This document shows, piece by piece, positions 8,491 to 17,377 of a stretch of 40,570 nt of DNA; position 1 is the stretch's first letter, and each line of letters begins with the position of its first letter. A program made the position numbers and the translations under genes. The notes under the pieces are model-generated. The model worked only from the letters and a program-made list of their open reading frames with translations. It did no database searches and was not told where the DNA came from. This DNA comes from an uncultured Ligilactobacillus sp. GTDB taxonomy: Bacteria > Bacillota > Bacilli > Lactobacillales > Lactobacillaceae. The stretch spans positions 1-40,570 of the forward strand of contig CAKPZY010000016.1 in the NCBI GenBank assembly GCA_934215475.1, in the 5' to 3' direction.

Positions 8491-9204
8491 ATGAATGATC
8501 ATACTCTGATTTTTGGACACCGTGGCAACCCCGTTAATTTCCCTGAAAATTCTTTAGCTGGATTTAAATATACCCTCAGTCAAAATATCGATGGGCTAGA
8601 ATTTGACGTTCATCTCACCAAAGATCAGATACCTGTAGTGATCCACGATGAAGCTCTCGATCGGACGACTACCGGTTCAGGACAAGTGAAGGACTTTACC
8701 TTAAATGAGCTGCATTCATTTAAGTTGGCTAATGGAGAAAAGATCCCGACCTTGCAGGAAGTATTATCCTTATTGGCCGGCCAAGATGTGTACATCAACA
8801 TAGAGTTTAAAACGAACCAGGTCCATTACCAAAACATCGAACAGATAGTCTTAAACACGGTCAGCCAGACAGACTTAGTTCATCCGGTGATCTACTCATC
8901 CTTTGATTTGCAAACTTTGCGAAATTGCCGCCTGATCGATCCCACTCAAGATTATAATTTTTTGTCATCTCACCGAATCTTCCACCCTGGCAAAACCATG
9001 AAAAAAGAAGGATTGGCAGGATTGCATCTGAAACATTACCAATCAGCCGGTATCCCGCAACGAGTCTGGACAGTCAATGATTCCAAAAAGGCGCTCTTTT
9101 TAGTTAGACATGGTGTCAAAGGTATCATAACCGATGATTTTGAGAAAATCTCTCAAGTTAGAGATAACTGTGAGAAAAAACTCCGTCCGACCCCGTCAAT
9201 TTAA
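8491..9204 (+). CDS. Glycerophosphodiester phosphodiesterase (GDPD family)
   Basis: This 237-residue cytosolic enzyme is expected to hydrolyse glycerophosphodiesters to glycerol 3-phosphate and an alcohol. The catalytic signature is complete: FGHRG (His10), PENS (Glu19), GLEFDVH (Glu37, Asp39) and VIHDEALDRTT (His52). The C-terminal strand VWTVND and GIITDD close the TIM barrel. There is no signal peptide, so it should act inside the cell on lipid-derived or imported diesters. An AAAGGAG ribosome binding site ends 7 bases before the ATG, and a TACAAT -10 at 8449-8454 is a possible promoter. It stands alone on the plus strand among minus-strand genes and ends in its own terminator. Confidence 0.95.
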   Translation: MNDHTLIFGHRGNPVNFPENSLAGFKYTLSQNIDGLEFDVHLTKDQIPVVIHDEALDRTTTGSGQVKDFTLNELHSFKLANGEKIPTLQEVLSLLAGQDVYINIEFKTNQVHYQNIEQIVLNTVSQTDLVHPVIYSSFDLQTLRNCRLIDPTQDYNFLSSHRIFHPGKTMKKEGLAGLHLKHYQSAGIPQRVWTVNDSKKALFLVRHGVKGIITDDFEKISQVRDNCEKKLRPTPSI

Positions 9205-9220
9205 ATTAATTATAAAGTTA

Positions 9221-9256
9221 AAAGCCCGTTGTCATTCACAAACGACGAGCTTTTTT
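9221..9256. terminator. Bidirectional terminator between GDPD and P1 peptidase genes
   Basis: AAAGC-CCGTTG pairs with CGACG-AGCTTT across an 11-base loop, with a T6 tail on the plus strand. The minus-strand copy also ends in TTTT and could serve the peptidase gene that stops at 9324. Confidence 0.75.
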
Positions 9257-9323
9257 GTGTTCCGGCTCAACCCTCCAGAGATTTACAACCTATTTTTTGT
9301 ATGATCCCGCACATTTTAACTCT

Positions 9324-10424
9324 CTACCTTATCCCTAGTTCTGATTTTAATTCATCAAACATTGGGTCTTTGAGCCTTTCTACTTCCTGAACTTTGTCTA
9401 AAGCATCTGCCAAACTCAGACGTTCATGACCCTTACGATCCCGAGTAGTTTGTGCGTGTACCAGTGAACTCAGGATAGCCTCTTCTTCCGCAGCAACTGT
9501 CAGCCTGAAGTACCTGTCCATTTGGTCATCAGAAATTGCTTGCTGCATAAACAACTGTTTTTGCGGTTCATGATCTATACTATTGGCCGTAGAAAAGGCC
9601 AGGGTGATCTCACCTGAATCATTTCCGATAAATGAACCTGTCCGCGTGATCCCGACACTTGAACGCTTGGCGAGCCGCTTTAGCTGCCGGGAATTAAACG
9701 GAATATCAGTCGCAATAATAGAAATAATACTGCCATCTTCGTCGCGACGCGCATATTCTTTTAGTCGGCTAATTTTTTGGCCGAGCGGTTTATCATAAAT
9801 CTTCAAATCTTCGATATAGCCATAATTAGACATCACGAGCACCCCGAGAGTAAACGCTTTTCCATCGATCGTGATCTGCCGTGATGAAGAACCAATGCCT
9901 CCTTTTAAGTCATAACAGCACATACCGGTTCCCCCGCCAACGCAGCCCTCCGCAAAGACCTCGCTGCTGTTAGCGAACGCCTGCAAAACATCATTTTCGG
10001 TAACTGCAAGATCCCTAATATTATTAACTGCGCCATCATTGCATTCCATGACAAGCGGATTAACTGTGCCTGTTGCCAACCCAATCTCAGGATTTTCTGT
10101 CAAAGCCTTTTTTACCAAATAGTTATAACCAACACCAACGGATAACGTATTGGTTAAAACGATCGGCGTTTCAATGGTCCCTAACTCTTCAACTTGGACC
10201 AATCCCGTACTCTTACCAAAACCATTGATCACTTGACTTGCCGCGGGCAATTTATGCATAAAAATATTATCACTTGTCGGAATTATGGTGGTAACTCCGG
10301 TTTTCAGCCGCTCTGACTTGATCGTATGATGGCCGACCTTAATTCCTGGGACATCCGTAATCAAATTATTTTTACCCGGTTTTGTATCGCTAATATTATC
10401 TAATAAAGGTCTATCTAAACCCAT
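9324..10424 (-). CDS. P1 family peptidase (DmpA/L-aminopeptidase D-esterase-like)
   Basis: This 366-residue member of the DmpA/BapA family (N-terminal nucleophile-type, self-cleaving aminopeptidases) begins with ITDVPGIKVGHHT, the usual start. It has the glycine-rich GGGTGM (163-168) and KGGIGSSSR (174-182) segments, and GNDSGEITLAFSTAN (267-281). The last corresponds to the segment where the family cleaves itself; Ser270 is my candidate nucleophile. Family enzymes release N-terminal residues from small peptides, including D- or beta-amino acids in some members. There is no signal peptide. GGAGGAATCTTA precedes the ATG. The oppA-like gene ends 33 bases upstream on the same strand, so uptake and cleavage of peptides may be coupled. 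The actual substrate is unknown. Confidence 0.92.
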   Translation of the reverse strand: MGLDRPLLDNISDTKPGKNNLITDVPGIKVGHHTIKSERLKTGVTTIIPTSDNIFMHKLPAASQVINGFGKSTGLVQVEELGTIETPIVLTNTLSVGVGYNYLVKKALTENPEIGLATGTVNPLVMECNDGAVNNIRDLAVTENDVLQAFANSSEVFAEGCVGGGTGMCCYDLKGGIGSSSRQITIDGKAFTLGVLVMSNYGYIEDLKIYDKPLGQKISRLKEYARRDEDGSIISIIATDIPFNSRQLKRLAKRSSVGITRTGSFIGNDSGEITLAFSTANSIDHEPQKQLFMQQAISDDQMDRYFRLTVAAEEEAILSSLVHAQTTRDRKGHERLSLADALDKVQEVERLKDPMFDELKSELGIR

Positions 10425-10457
10425 TAAGATTCCTCCATAAAATTTCTACTGACTCTA

Positions 10458-12095
10458 TTACTCCTGCCGGCTTATATATGCATATTTCCAATTATTGGAA
10501 ACACCTGCTGTGTTCATAATCAGGCCCTTAACTTTTGGAGAGATCATGGCTGGTGTTTTTTCTTGGTATAGCGGGGCGATAACTTGTTTTTGGCTCAAGA
10601 TCTTTGATGCTTGGATCATATCTTGCCACCGTTTTCCCCGGTTCAAGGCATCATCAGTCATCGAATCCTTGATCAACTTATCAAATTCAGGATCTTTCCA
10701 CCCGCCTGTTTTGGACGGGTTGTCACCAGAAAATATTTGGAGAAAAGTGATCGGGTCCGCGAAATCTGCTCCCCAGTATTGCAGTACGATATCGTAATCT
10801 CCGGCTGTTGAGCGAGCTAATCTCGTTTTAAATGGAACACTGGTGGTTGAAATTTTGACCTTTCCGCCCAGATGTTCTTCGATCTGACTCTGCAAAAATT
10901 CAACGTTTTTCTTATTTGCATCGGTATCATCGGTCAGCAGATCTAGTTTCAACTCAGAACGACCAACTTCCGCCAGTCCCTCTTTTAAAAGTTTTTGTGC
11001 TTTACCTTTGTCATAACTGACACCGACCTTTGTTTGTGCCGCTTGCGCAAAATCCTTACCTTTATAACTGGCCAGCTTAGAGCTTACTATGCCATCGGCC
11101 TTAGCACCCGTATTCCCTAAGATCTTATTAACAAATTGTTTGCGGTCGATAGCATAAGATATTGCCTGTCTGATTTTCTGATTCTCCAAGCCATTATGCC
11201 GATCCTTATTGAAACCCAAATAATAAACCGTGGCTGAGGGCAAAACACGATAACCCTTTTTATTAGTTAAAGCCTTAGACTGTTCCGCACTAAGTTCTGT
11301 TTCATCCAACTTGCCAGATTGATATAAATTATACGATGTCGTGGTACTCTTGTTGACCTTGAAATTGATTTGATTTAATTTGACAGCTTTTCTGTCCCAA
11401 TAGGTCTTGTTTTTGGTCAACTTCCAGTTTAAATTAGTCCCGGTCCAACCGGCCATTTTGAAAGGGCCATTATAGGCCATCGCTTTGGATGTCGTCCCGT
11501 ATTTGTTTCCAAATTGCTTGACCGTCCGTTCATTTTGTGGGAAGAATATTGGGAAGCCCATCAGTAACTTAAAATATGGGATCTGTTTGTCTAAAGTGAC
11601 GACTAGTTTATATTTACCAACTGCCTGTATCCCTAAAGTATTTAACGGTTTCTTCCCGTCAGCAATGTCCATCGCGTTTTTTATCCCATCAAATAAATAG
11701 GCGTAACTGGAATTTGTCTTCGGATCGACAGTCCTACGCCATGAATAGACAAAATCCTTGGCAGTCACCGTATCACCATTGCTCCATTTAGTACCCTTGC
11801 GCAACTGAAATGTATATTTAAGACCATGGTCCGAAATCTTTGTTTTGGCTGCTAAACCAGGGGTTATCTTAGAATTCTTCCCCAAACGATACAGACCATC
11901 CATACTATTGTTCAACATGTCAAAGCTTGTGCCGTCGGTCGCTAAAGATGGATCGAGCGTTGGCAATTCAGTTTTCTCGTTCCAATTTAAAACCTGCTGC
12001 TGCGCCTGCTTTTGCCCGTTAGAACTGCAGGCTGCCAAAAGAAAAATAAAAGAAACACATGCCGCCGTCAGACATTTAGTTTTTGTGATTTTCAT
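10458..12095 (-). CDS. Oligopeptide-binding lipoprotein (OppA family), orphan
   Basis: This 545-residue extracellular solute-binding protein of family 5 has lipobox LLAAC with lipidated Cys23. Family hallmarks include LPTLDPSLATDGTS near the N-terminus, YTFQLRKGTKWSNGDTVTAKDFVYSWRR, and the C-terminal QYWGADFADP. It should capture peptides outside the cell and deliver them to an Opp permease. No oppBCDF genes are present here, so it probably uses a permease encoded elsewhere or acts in peptide sensing. I start at ATG 12095, with GGAGG 8 bases upstream; a TTG five codons earlier lies inside that ribosome binding site. It is followed by the P1 peptidase gene. A long palindrome-rich leader precedes it. 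Confidence 0.95.
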   Translation of the reverse strand: MKITKTKCLTAACVSFIFLLAACSSNGQKQAQQQVLNWNEKTELPTLDPSLATDGTSFDMLNNSMDGLYRLGKNSKITPGLAAKTKISDHGLKYTFQLRKGTKWSNGDTVTAKDFVYSWRRTVDPKTNSSYAYLFDGIKNAMDIADGKKPLNTLGIQAVGKYKLVVTLDKQIPYFKLLMGFPIFFPQNERTVKQFGNKYGTTSKAMAYNGPFKMAGWTGTNLNWKLTKNKTYWDRKAVKLNQINFKVNKSTTTSYNLYQSGKLDETELSAEQSKALTNKKGYRVLPSATVYYLGFNKDRHNGLENQKIRQAISYAIDRKQFVNKILGNTGAKADGIVSSKLASYKGKDFAQAAQTKVGVSYDKGKAQKLLKEGLAEVGRSELKLDLLTDDTDANKKNVEFLQSQIEEHLGGKVKISTTSVPFKTRLARSTAGDYDIVLQYWGADFADPITFLQIFSGDNPSKTGGWKDPEFDKLIKDSMTDDALNRGKRWQDMIQASKILSQKQVIAPLYQEKTPAMISPKVKGLIMNTAGVSNNWKYAYISRQE

Positions 12096-12369
12096 ATGTA
12101 AATCCTCCAAATACTAGTTGAGTTGCTGAATTTCAAAAAACTGACCCATATAAAAACATCTGAATCAATTTTGTACCTACCATTATACGCTTTTATTATT
12201 GATAGCCATATTATTAGCTCATTAAGCTAATAAAAAACCCAGGTGGAATAATAATTTTGGCACGTGATCACGAGCAATCAAAGTACCGTGATATAAACCA
12301 TCTCAGCTCCATCGCCAATTTGCATGTACCCATGCAGGACTATTAAAAAGTAAAAATTTAGCACCTAAA
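12096..12369 (-). promoter_or_regulatory. Promoter and palindrome-rich upstream region of the oppA-like gene
   Basis: A perfect TATAAT on the minus strand (12182-12187) has only a weak -35 (about 12205-12210). Directly upstream of it is an exact inverted repeat, TTATTAGCT/AGCTAATAA (12211-12219 and 12225-12233, 5-base loop), placed like an activator or repressor site. Further up are a CGTGATCACG palindrome (12263-12272) and a TGCATG-TACC-CATGCA hairpin (12321-12336). I find no open frame or recognised riboswitch or T-box in this stretch. Confidence 0.5.
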
Positions 12370-12404
12370 AAAACACATGACCTCTCTAAAAAATCACGTG
12401 TTTT
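12370..12404. terminator. Bidirectional-looking terminator after the S66 peptidase gene
   Basis: AAAACACATGA (12370-12380) pairs with TCACGTGTTTT (12394-12404), 11 bp with one G-U, around a 13-base loop. On the minus strand it is followed by a T-run and lies about 50 bases after the stop codon at 12453. Nothing on the plus strand reads into it. Confidence 0.8.
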
Positions 12405-12452
12405 TAAAAGTTGCATTATGTTTAGCTAAAATCCATAAGAAGTGCCAAGGAC

Positions 12453-13424
12453 TTACAAAATCGTCAGTTCCTTTTTCCCAGTATCAACTTTCACTTCCGC
12501 TCCGATCGGCACCGTCATGATCGGTTGTGCATGGCCAATGTTGACATCATATAATACCGGAATCTTTTTCAATTCCGGAAACTTATCTAAAACATAAAAT
12601 AAACGTTCCTTTGTCATTTCCGATTCTCTGGGAAAGCGCCCGAGTATCAATGCCCGCGGGTGTTGTGCAATCTGCAACAGAGAAGCAAGTGTGCGGGATA
12701 GTTCATTCCAACTATCTTGTTCCGCAAATTCTCCCAATATTATCCGATCATCCAAAACAGGTTGGTAAGGCGTTCCCTGCAACAAGTAAAGAGTGTTTAA
12801 ATTACCGCCGACGGTAATTCCTTCAACTGTCCCCGAATTATAAACTTTCCACTCATTGGGTTGATAATCATGTTTGATCGCATTATTAAACCAAGCATCA
12901 CTGGTCCACGTTTTAGAAGCGCGTAGTTTGATCGTTCCACTATGGCTCAGGACCGTGTGCCAATATTCATCCTGATATTTCCCTTGCGGCCCCTGCATTT
13001 TCAAAGTTGCATAGGCGGGGCCATAATAGGTCACCAAACCTGTTTTAGCAGTGATCGCATTACATAAAGCGGTAAAATCAGAAAAGCCGCAAATAATTTT
13101 AGGATGCTTGCTGATCAGGTCATAATCAAGGTAAGGCAATAATTCATTAGATGTCAGCCCTCCGATCACTGAAAGGATAGCTTTCACATTATCATCAGCA
13201 AAAGCCTGATGCAGATCTCCAACACGAGACGTAATGGAAGAAGAACCCTGAAGATCTATTTCTTCCACATTTTCACCAAAGGTGACATGGTAACCCCAAT
13301 CTTCCAACTTGTCTTTGGCAGCCAAGTTGGCCTCCATTCCGCCCACCCTTTGCAGCGAATCACTAGGGGCAATGATCCTGATCTCATCCCCTCGTTTTAG
13401 TCTTGCCGGTTTAATTATGTCCAT
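12453..13424 (-). CDS. S66 family LD-carboxypeptidase (LdcA/MccF-like)
   Basis: This 323-residue serine carboxypeptidase of clan S66 has nucleophile Ser115 in ICGFSDFTAL, a probable catalytic Glu (GEFAE, 232-235) and His298 in NIGHAQP. Family members either cleave the D-Ala off murein tetrapeptides during wall recycling (LdcA) or detoxify peptide-nucleotide antibiotics of the microcin C type (MccF). The sequence alone does not separate these. There is no signal peptide, so it is cytoplasmic. A TAGGAAAT ribosome binding site precedes the ATG. It begins 24 bases after the stop of the DnaE-like gene, with no terminator between, so the two are probably cotranscribed, an unexpected pairing. Confidence 0.93.
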   Translation of the reverse strand: MDIIKPARLKRGDEIRIIAPSDSLQRVGGMEANLAAKDKLEDWGYHVTFGENVEEIDLQGSSSITSRVGDLHQAFADDNVKAILSVIGGLTSNELLPYLDYDLISKHPKIICGFSDFTALCNAITAKTGLVTYYGPAYATLKMQGPQGKYQDEYWHTVLSHSGTIKLRASKTWTSDAWFNNAIKHDYQPNEWKVYNSGTVEGITVGGNLNTLYLLQGTPYQPVLDDRIILGEFAEQDSWNELSRTLASLLQIAQHPRALILGRFPRESEMTKERLFYVLDKFPELKKIPVLYDVNIGHAQPIMTVPIGAEVKVDTGKKELTIL

Positions 13425-13448
13425 TTTATTTCCTACCTTCTATATTTA

Positions 13449-16400
13449 TCATTTTTCTTCCACATACGCTTTATCACCATAGCCACTGACCTTCAGCACG
13501 GGTGACTTATGCTTGCTGTGATTAGCATTTGCGTAAAAATCACCGTTTCTTCGGTAACCAACTAAAAGCAGCTTAGTCCCTCTTTCTAACCAAGAAGGAC
13601 TTTTAGATGTGCGTTTATCGTACTTGCGGTAATTATATCTCCCCAAGCGTACATTCACGATCCCCTTTTGGGTCAAAAGAAAAGTCATATTCTTGCGAGG
13701 ATCCTTGTCGATCACTGTCCCAGCGATCACATTGCGTTTATATTGTGCCCGTGGACTGCCTTTGCCAGTTGACCAACCGATAGAGACTGGTTCATCTGGC
13801 AGAGAATTAAAGTCAACTACATGGTATAATTCTGGGATAGTGGTGTATTCAAGTTCGTGTTTATGCACGTAAAATGACAGAGTCTCCATTTCCCAGGAAG
13901 AAACATTGCCCAAGCAATTTTCTTTCCAAAACTCACGCATCCTCTGATGCCCTTCTACTTCTGTCGCCGCCGGAGTTTTTAACCAATCCTTTAAGCCCTT
14001 GATTTGTTTGTTATACCACTTGTTGAATTGCTTAACATCTATCGACAACTTCCCGTCATCTAACCTCCATCCTTTCGGGTACTCTGACGAATACTTCTTT
14101 TCATACTTCTCAAAAAATTGTTGCTGAACTTCAGGGTTCATAGGCGCCTTATTTCGCCCAGTAATTTTATTTCTAAATAAAACGAGATTTACTTGCTCAC
14201 TGTACTGAGCTGGTATTTTAGCAGCGATTTTAGGGACCTGGACCGTCGTTAATTTAGCCTTTCTCGGTGTTATCTCTTGCACCAACTCTTCCATGACCTT
14301 ACGCCGATTTTCATTTAAACAGTCAAAACACCCGGCCTTGATAAGAGTTACTGTCTTTTTAGGTGTCATCTTAGTCTTGGTCAAAAAATCCTTTAACGAA
14401 CTGTACGGACGATTTTCAATGATTACTTTGGCATCATCTTGTCCTATGCCCGCAATCGGATATAATCCAAACAAGATCTTGCCTTTTTTGACATCGGGAA
14501 GAAAACCATAGTCAGAACGGTTGATATCCGGGTTAATTACTATTCCTGGAATTTGTCCTATTGCTCGACTAATTTTAGAGTAGTCCGACCCTGTAAATAC
14601 ATCGCCGAAGATGCCGCTATTAACGGATAGGCAAGCTGTTTTCCAATAGATCGGTCCAAACCGATAAGCAATGTTCATTTCAACCAGCAAGACCAGTGTA
14701 TAGGTAGTACCATGAGCCAAATTAAAACTATAATACTTGGCAGGCTCTGCACATGTATCCCAAACATAATTCAACAATTCTTCCCTGGTCTTGAGATTGC
14801 GTCCTTTCTCATAAAAATGCTTTTTTTCTTGTTCAGAGAGTTGCTGGTCTTTTTTGGCAATCGATTTTCGCAAGCGATTAGCTTCCAAGAGCGTGAAACC
14901 TGTGATCTTAGGATCCATTGTCAAAGCCATCAAAGTTTCCTGTGAATAGCAGACCCCAAAAAACTTGCTTAAATGTTTTTTCATCAACTCAATTTCTGCT
15001 GGTTGCAAACCATATTTTTTCATATCGGCATCCCACTGTGTCAAATCATCACGATAACGCAAGTAGCGGTCGATCGGTTGTTCACCTTCAACCACTGTTA
15101 GCCGCATCAAGGCATTTGCAGCCACGAGTTGATCAAAAGTTCTTGCATTTAATTTGAGCAAAGTCCGCCGGCCAGTCATGCTGCTGAACTCAAAGGCATT
15201 GATGATGTCGCCGTTAAACAACATGTCATACAGTTTTGGCGCATCCATTTCTAGTTGATCAAGGGCAAAATATTTATCATATGTTGCCTTTAAATCACCC
15301 TGCCATTCAATTTTATGGTCACGTAAAAGTAAATTCATTGCTTCGTGAATACGATCCAACGCATTGAGGGTTAAAATATCATACTTTAAACCACCCTGGT
15401 AGGCACTATCAGCAGCATCATATTGGGTTACTTCTAGCCCCGACTGAGTCATCATCATGGCATTATGTTCAGTATACGGTTCGTTGGTGATCAGGATCCC
15501 CGATGCATGCTGCGATATACCGCGGACAGTACCCTCGATCTGAAGCATTGTCTCTTTCAAATGTGGGATCTTTTCGACTTCCGCAGTAAAATCTTGCGCT
15601 GGCCGCCGTCCTTTGGCAGAATTTCCCTGCAAAGCATCTTTGACAGGCCACGCCACCATTCTTTCCTTCGGCAGCAAATTAACCAAATTACGAGATTCTC
15701 GAAAGTCCACTTCTAAACCACGACAAGCCGTTAACACTGTAGAGGCAGGTGCCTGTGTATTAAAAGTACAGAAATTTAAAACATGGTCAGCTCCAAAATA
15801 ATTCTTAAAAGCTTCAATAATATCAGCACGTTTTGCTCCCTCTGTATCTGTATCTACATCTGGCAAGTCATCAGCTCGTTCAGCCGATAAAAAGCGCCAG
15901 TAGGGCAACTCATATTGGATCGGGTCTATTTGTGTGATATCCAGTAAATACGCAACGTAAAAGCAGCCGACCGATCCACGGCCTGGTCCAACCAACGAGC
16001 CAGTTTGCCAAACGATCTGCAACAAGCGACGCATAGTCAAAAAATACTGCGATAAAGGTGCACCTAAGTATCGACTAACTGCTTTTATCGCATTTAATTC
16101 TTCATTGAGCCTAGTAAGATGTTCTTTATCAAACGGCTGGTTTTTAGCTTTCATAGCGTCAATCACGAGCCGCAAAAAATACTTGTCTGCAGTCTTTGTG
16201 GATTCAAAAAAGTATTTAATTGCTGGAAAACTCGCAACGTCAAAGTTCAGCTCATTTTTAGTTAGCGGCACAAAATCTGGCAGGGAAGTTGTCGGGATCT
16301 CCTGAGTATGTTTTAGACTAAAGGGTTCGATTTGCCCCAACAAGGCTAAAGAGTTGGAAGTTCCCTTTGCAACTACATCTGGATCCAAATATTGGGCCAG

Positions 16401-17195
16401 CTCATCTAAAGAAAACAAGTGCGCATAAGAATAAAAGTCCTTAACGTCACGTTTTTGATTCTCAGACTTCAAGAAAGTTTCGTGGCTATCTTTATCTGTC
16501 AGGTCAATATAATGTGCATCGGTTGAAATCACATATTTGATGCCTGTCTTTGCTGATAAGCGCACCAATGCTTGGTTGACAGTGATCTGGTCCGGAGTTT
16601 TTGCCGGCATAATCTCAAAATATAAATTTTCTTCACCAAATAGACTGTTCAGCCGCGCCAGGAACGTGCGGGTCGCTTCAGGATTTTTATTCAGAATATC
16701 ATGGGCTAATTCAGAACCTAAACAAGCTGTCGAAGCGATGACATCTCCGCGATAGTCCGGTAAATTTTGTTCTAACCAGTCCCAATAGGTTGGCAAGCGC
16801 CGCATTCCGCGCCAAAAAAAGCTGTCCCGCCAAGCCTGTGTAGTTAGCTGGCGCAAAAATTGATAGCCATGGGCATTTTTAGCGGTCAGCAAAAAATGAT
16901 AAAAAGGGGTCGGTTGTTTCTTATCCCGTGCTTGAGACACTTTTTGCCGGTCAACTAAGTAGATCTCGACACCGTAAGTCACGCGAAAATCTCCCAGCTC
17001 CTTTTGATGCGAAGCAAGATATTTTTCCGCTTGCACGTGACTGCTCAAAGTTTGATGGTCGCTTAACGAGATCCCTGCCAATCCTTTTGCATGCGCAGCA
17101 GCTATAATTTCGTCAACTTCATTGATCGAATCCAAAAAACGCCCATTTGATCCTATCGCCGTGTGATTGTGAATTCCAAAATACGTGCCCCTCAT
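13449..17195 (-). CDS. DnaE-type DNA polymerase III alpha subunit, SPbeta/YorL-like paralogue
   Basis: At 1248 residues this family C polymerase is longer than a typical Gram-positive DnaE (about 1100) and diverges from it. Numbered from the TTG just before the chosen ATG, the PHP domain keeps metal-type residues: HNH (10-12), SDH (46-48), GVEIY (Glu78), HFLLTAKN (101-108) and TDAH (226-229). The palm has GPGRGS (404-409) and PDVDTD (446-451; Asp447, Asp449), then KYD (Asp607), so all three catalytic aspartates remain. FNLAHGTTYTL (825-835) replaces the usual FNKSHAVAYSL. The helix-hairpin-helix region is near 920-960 and an OB-like domain near 1155-1225. That C-terminus resembles the YorL-type DnaE of phage SPbeta. 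The SD is weak; a TTGTTT/TATAGA promoter (17239-17266) is possible. The housekeeping dnaE should lie elsewhere. Confidence 0.9.
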   Translation of the reverse strand: MRGTYFGIHNHTAIGSNGRFLDSINEVDEIIAAAHAKGLAGISLSDHQTLSSHVQAEKYLASHQKELGDFRVTYGVEIYLVDRQKVSQARDKKQPTPFYHFLLTAKNAHGYQFLRQLTTQAWRDSFFWRGMRRLPTYWDWLEQNLPDYRGDVIASTACLGSELAHDILNKNPEATRTFLARLNSLFGEENLYFEIMPAKTPDQITVNQALVRLSAKTGIKYVISTDAHYIDLTDKDSHETFLKSENQKRDVKDFYSYAHLFSLDELAQYLDPDVVAKGTSNSLALLGQIEPFSLKHTQEIPTTSLPDFVPLTKNELNFDVASFPAIKYFFESTKTADKYFLRLVIDAMKAKNQPFDKEHLTRLNEELNAIKAVSRYLGAPLSQYFLTMRRLLQIVWQTGSLVGPGRGSVGCFYVAYLLDITQIDPIQYELPYWRFLSAERADDLPDVDTDTEGAKRADIIEAFKNYFGADHVLNFCTFNTQAPASTVLTACRGLEVDFRESRNLVNLLPKERMVAWPVKDALQGNSAKGRRPAQDFTAEVEKIPHLKETMLQIEGTVRGISQHASGILITNEPYTEHNAMMMTQSGLEVTQYDAADSAYQGGLKYDILTLNALDRIHEAMNLLLRDHKIEWQGDLKATYDKYFALDQLEMDAPKLYDMLFNGDIINAFEFSSMTGRRTLLKLNARTFDQLVAANALMRLTVVEGEQPIDRYLRYRDDLTQWDADMKKYGLQPAEIELMKKHLSKFFGVCYSQETLMALTMDPKITGFTLLEANRLRKSIAKKDQQLSEQEKKHFYEKGRNLKTREELLNYVWDTCAEPAKYYSFNLAHGTTYTLVLLVEMNIAYRFGPIYWKTACLSVNSGIFGDVFTGSDYSKISRAIGQIPGIVINPDINRSDYGFLPDVKKGKILFGLYPIAGIGQDDAKVIIENRPYSSLKDFLTKTKMTPKKTVTLIKAGCFDCLNENRRKVMEELVQEITPRKAKLTTVQVPKIAAKIPAQYSEQVNLVLFRNKITGRNKAPMNPEVQQQFFEKYEKKYSSEYPKGWRLDDGKLSIDVKQFNKWYNKQIKGLKDWLKTPAATEVEGHQRMREFWKENCLGNVSSWEMETLSFYVHKHELEYTTIPELYHVVDFNSLPDEPVSIGWSTGKGSPRAQYKRNVIAGTVIDKDPRKNMTFLLTQKGIVNVRLGRYNYRKYDKRTSKSPSWLERGTKLLLVGYRRNGDFYANANHSKHKSPVLKVSGYGDKAYVEEK

Positions 17196-17328
17196 CAACT
17201 CTCAGCTTCTTTCACAGATATTGTTACCATTATTGTACTCTATACCTAGTCTAGTTAGCGAAACAAAACCTTTGCTTTAGAACTTGCCTAATGAGTATAT
17301 AAAGTTTTTTAATGCAATAGAATTGTAT

Positions 17329-17356
17329 AAAAAAAAAGATGAAGAAATGCCTCATC
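17329..17356 (-). terminator. Terminator of the DHA2-DUF4811 operon
   Basis: On the minus strand GATGAGG pairs with CTTCATC (7 bp, one G-U, 5-base loop) and is followed by a run of T. It lies 22 bases beyond the stop codon of the DUF4811 gene. Confidence 0.8.
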
Positions 17357-17377
17357 TCATAATGATCATATATTTAG

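Noticed and set aside
12096..12369. T-box leader before the oppA-like gene
   Set aside because: A GGTGGAAT-like string occurs, but on the wrong strand and without the antiterminator, specifier loop or a terminator near the gene.
13449..17195. A prophage around the DnaE-like gene
   Set aside because: No integrase, repressor, structural or lysis genes lie on either side; neighbours are ordinary chromosomal functions.
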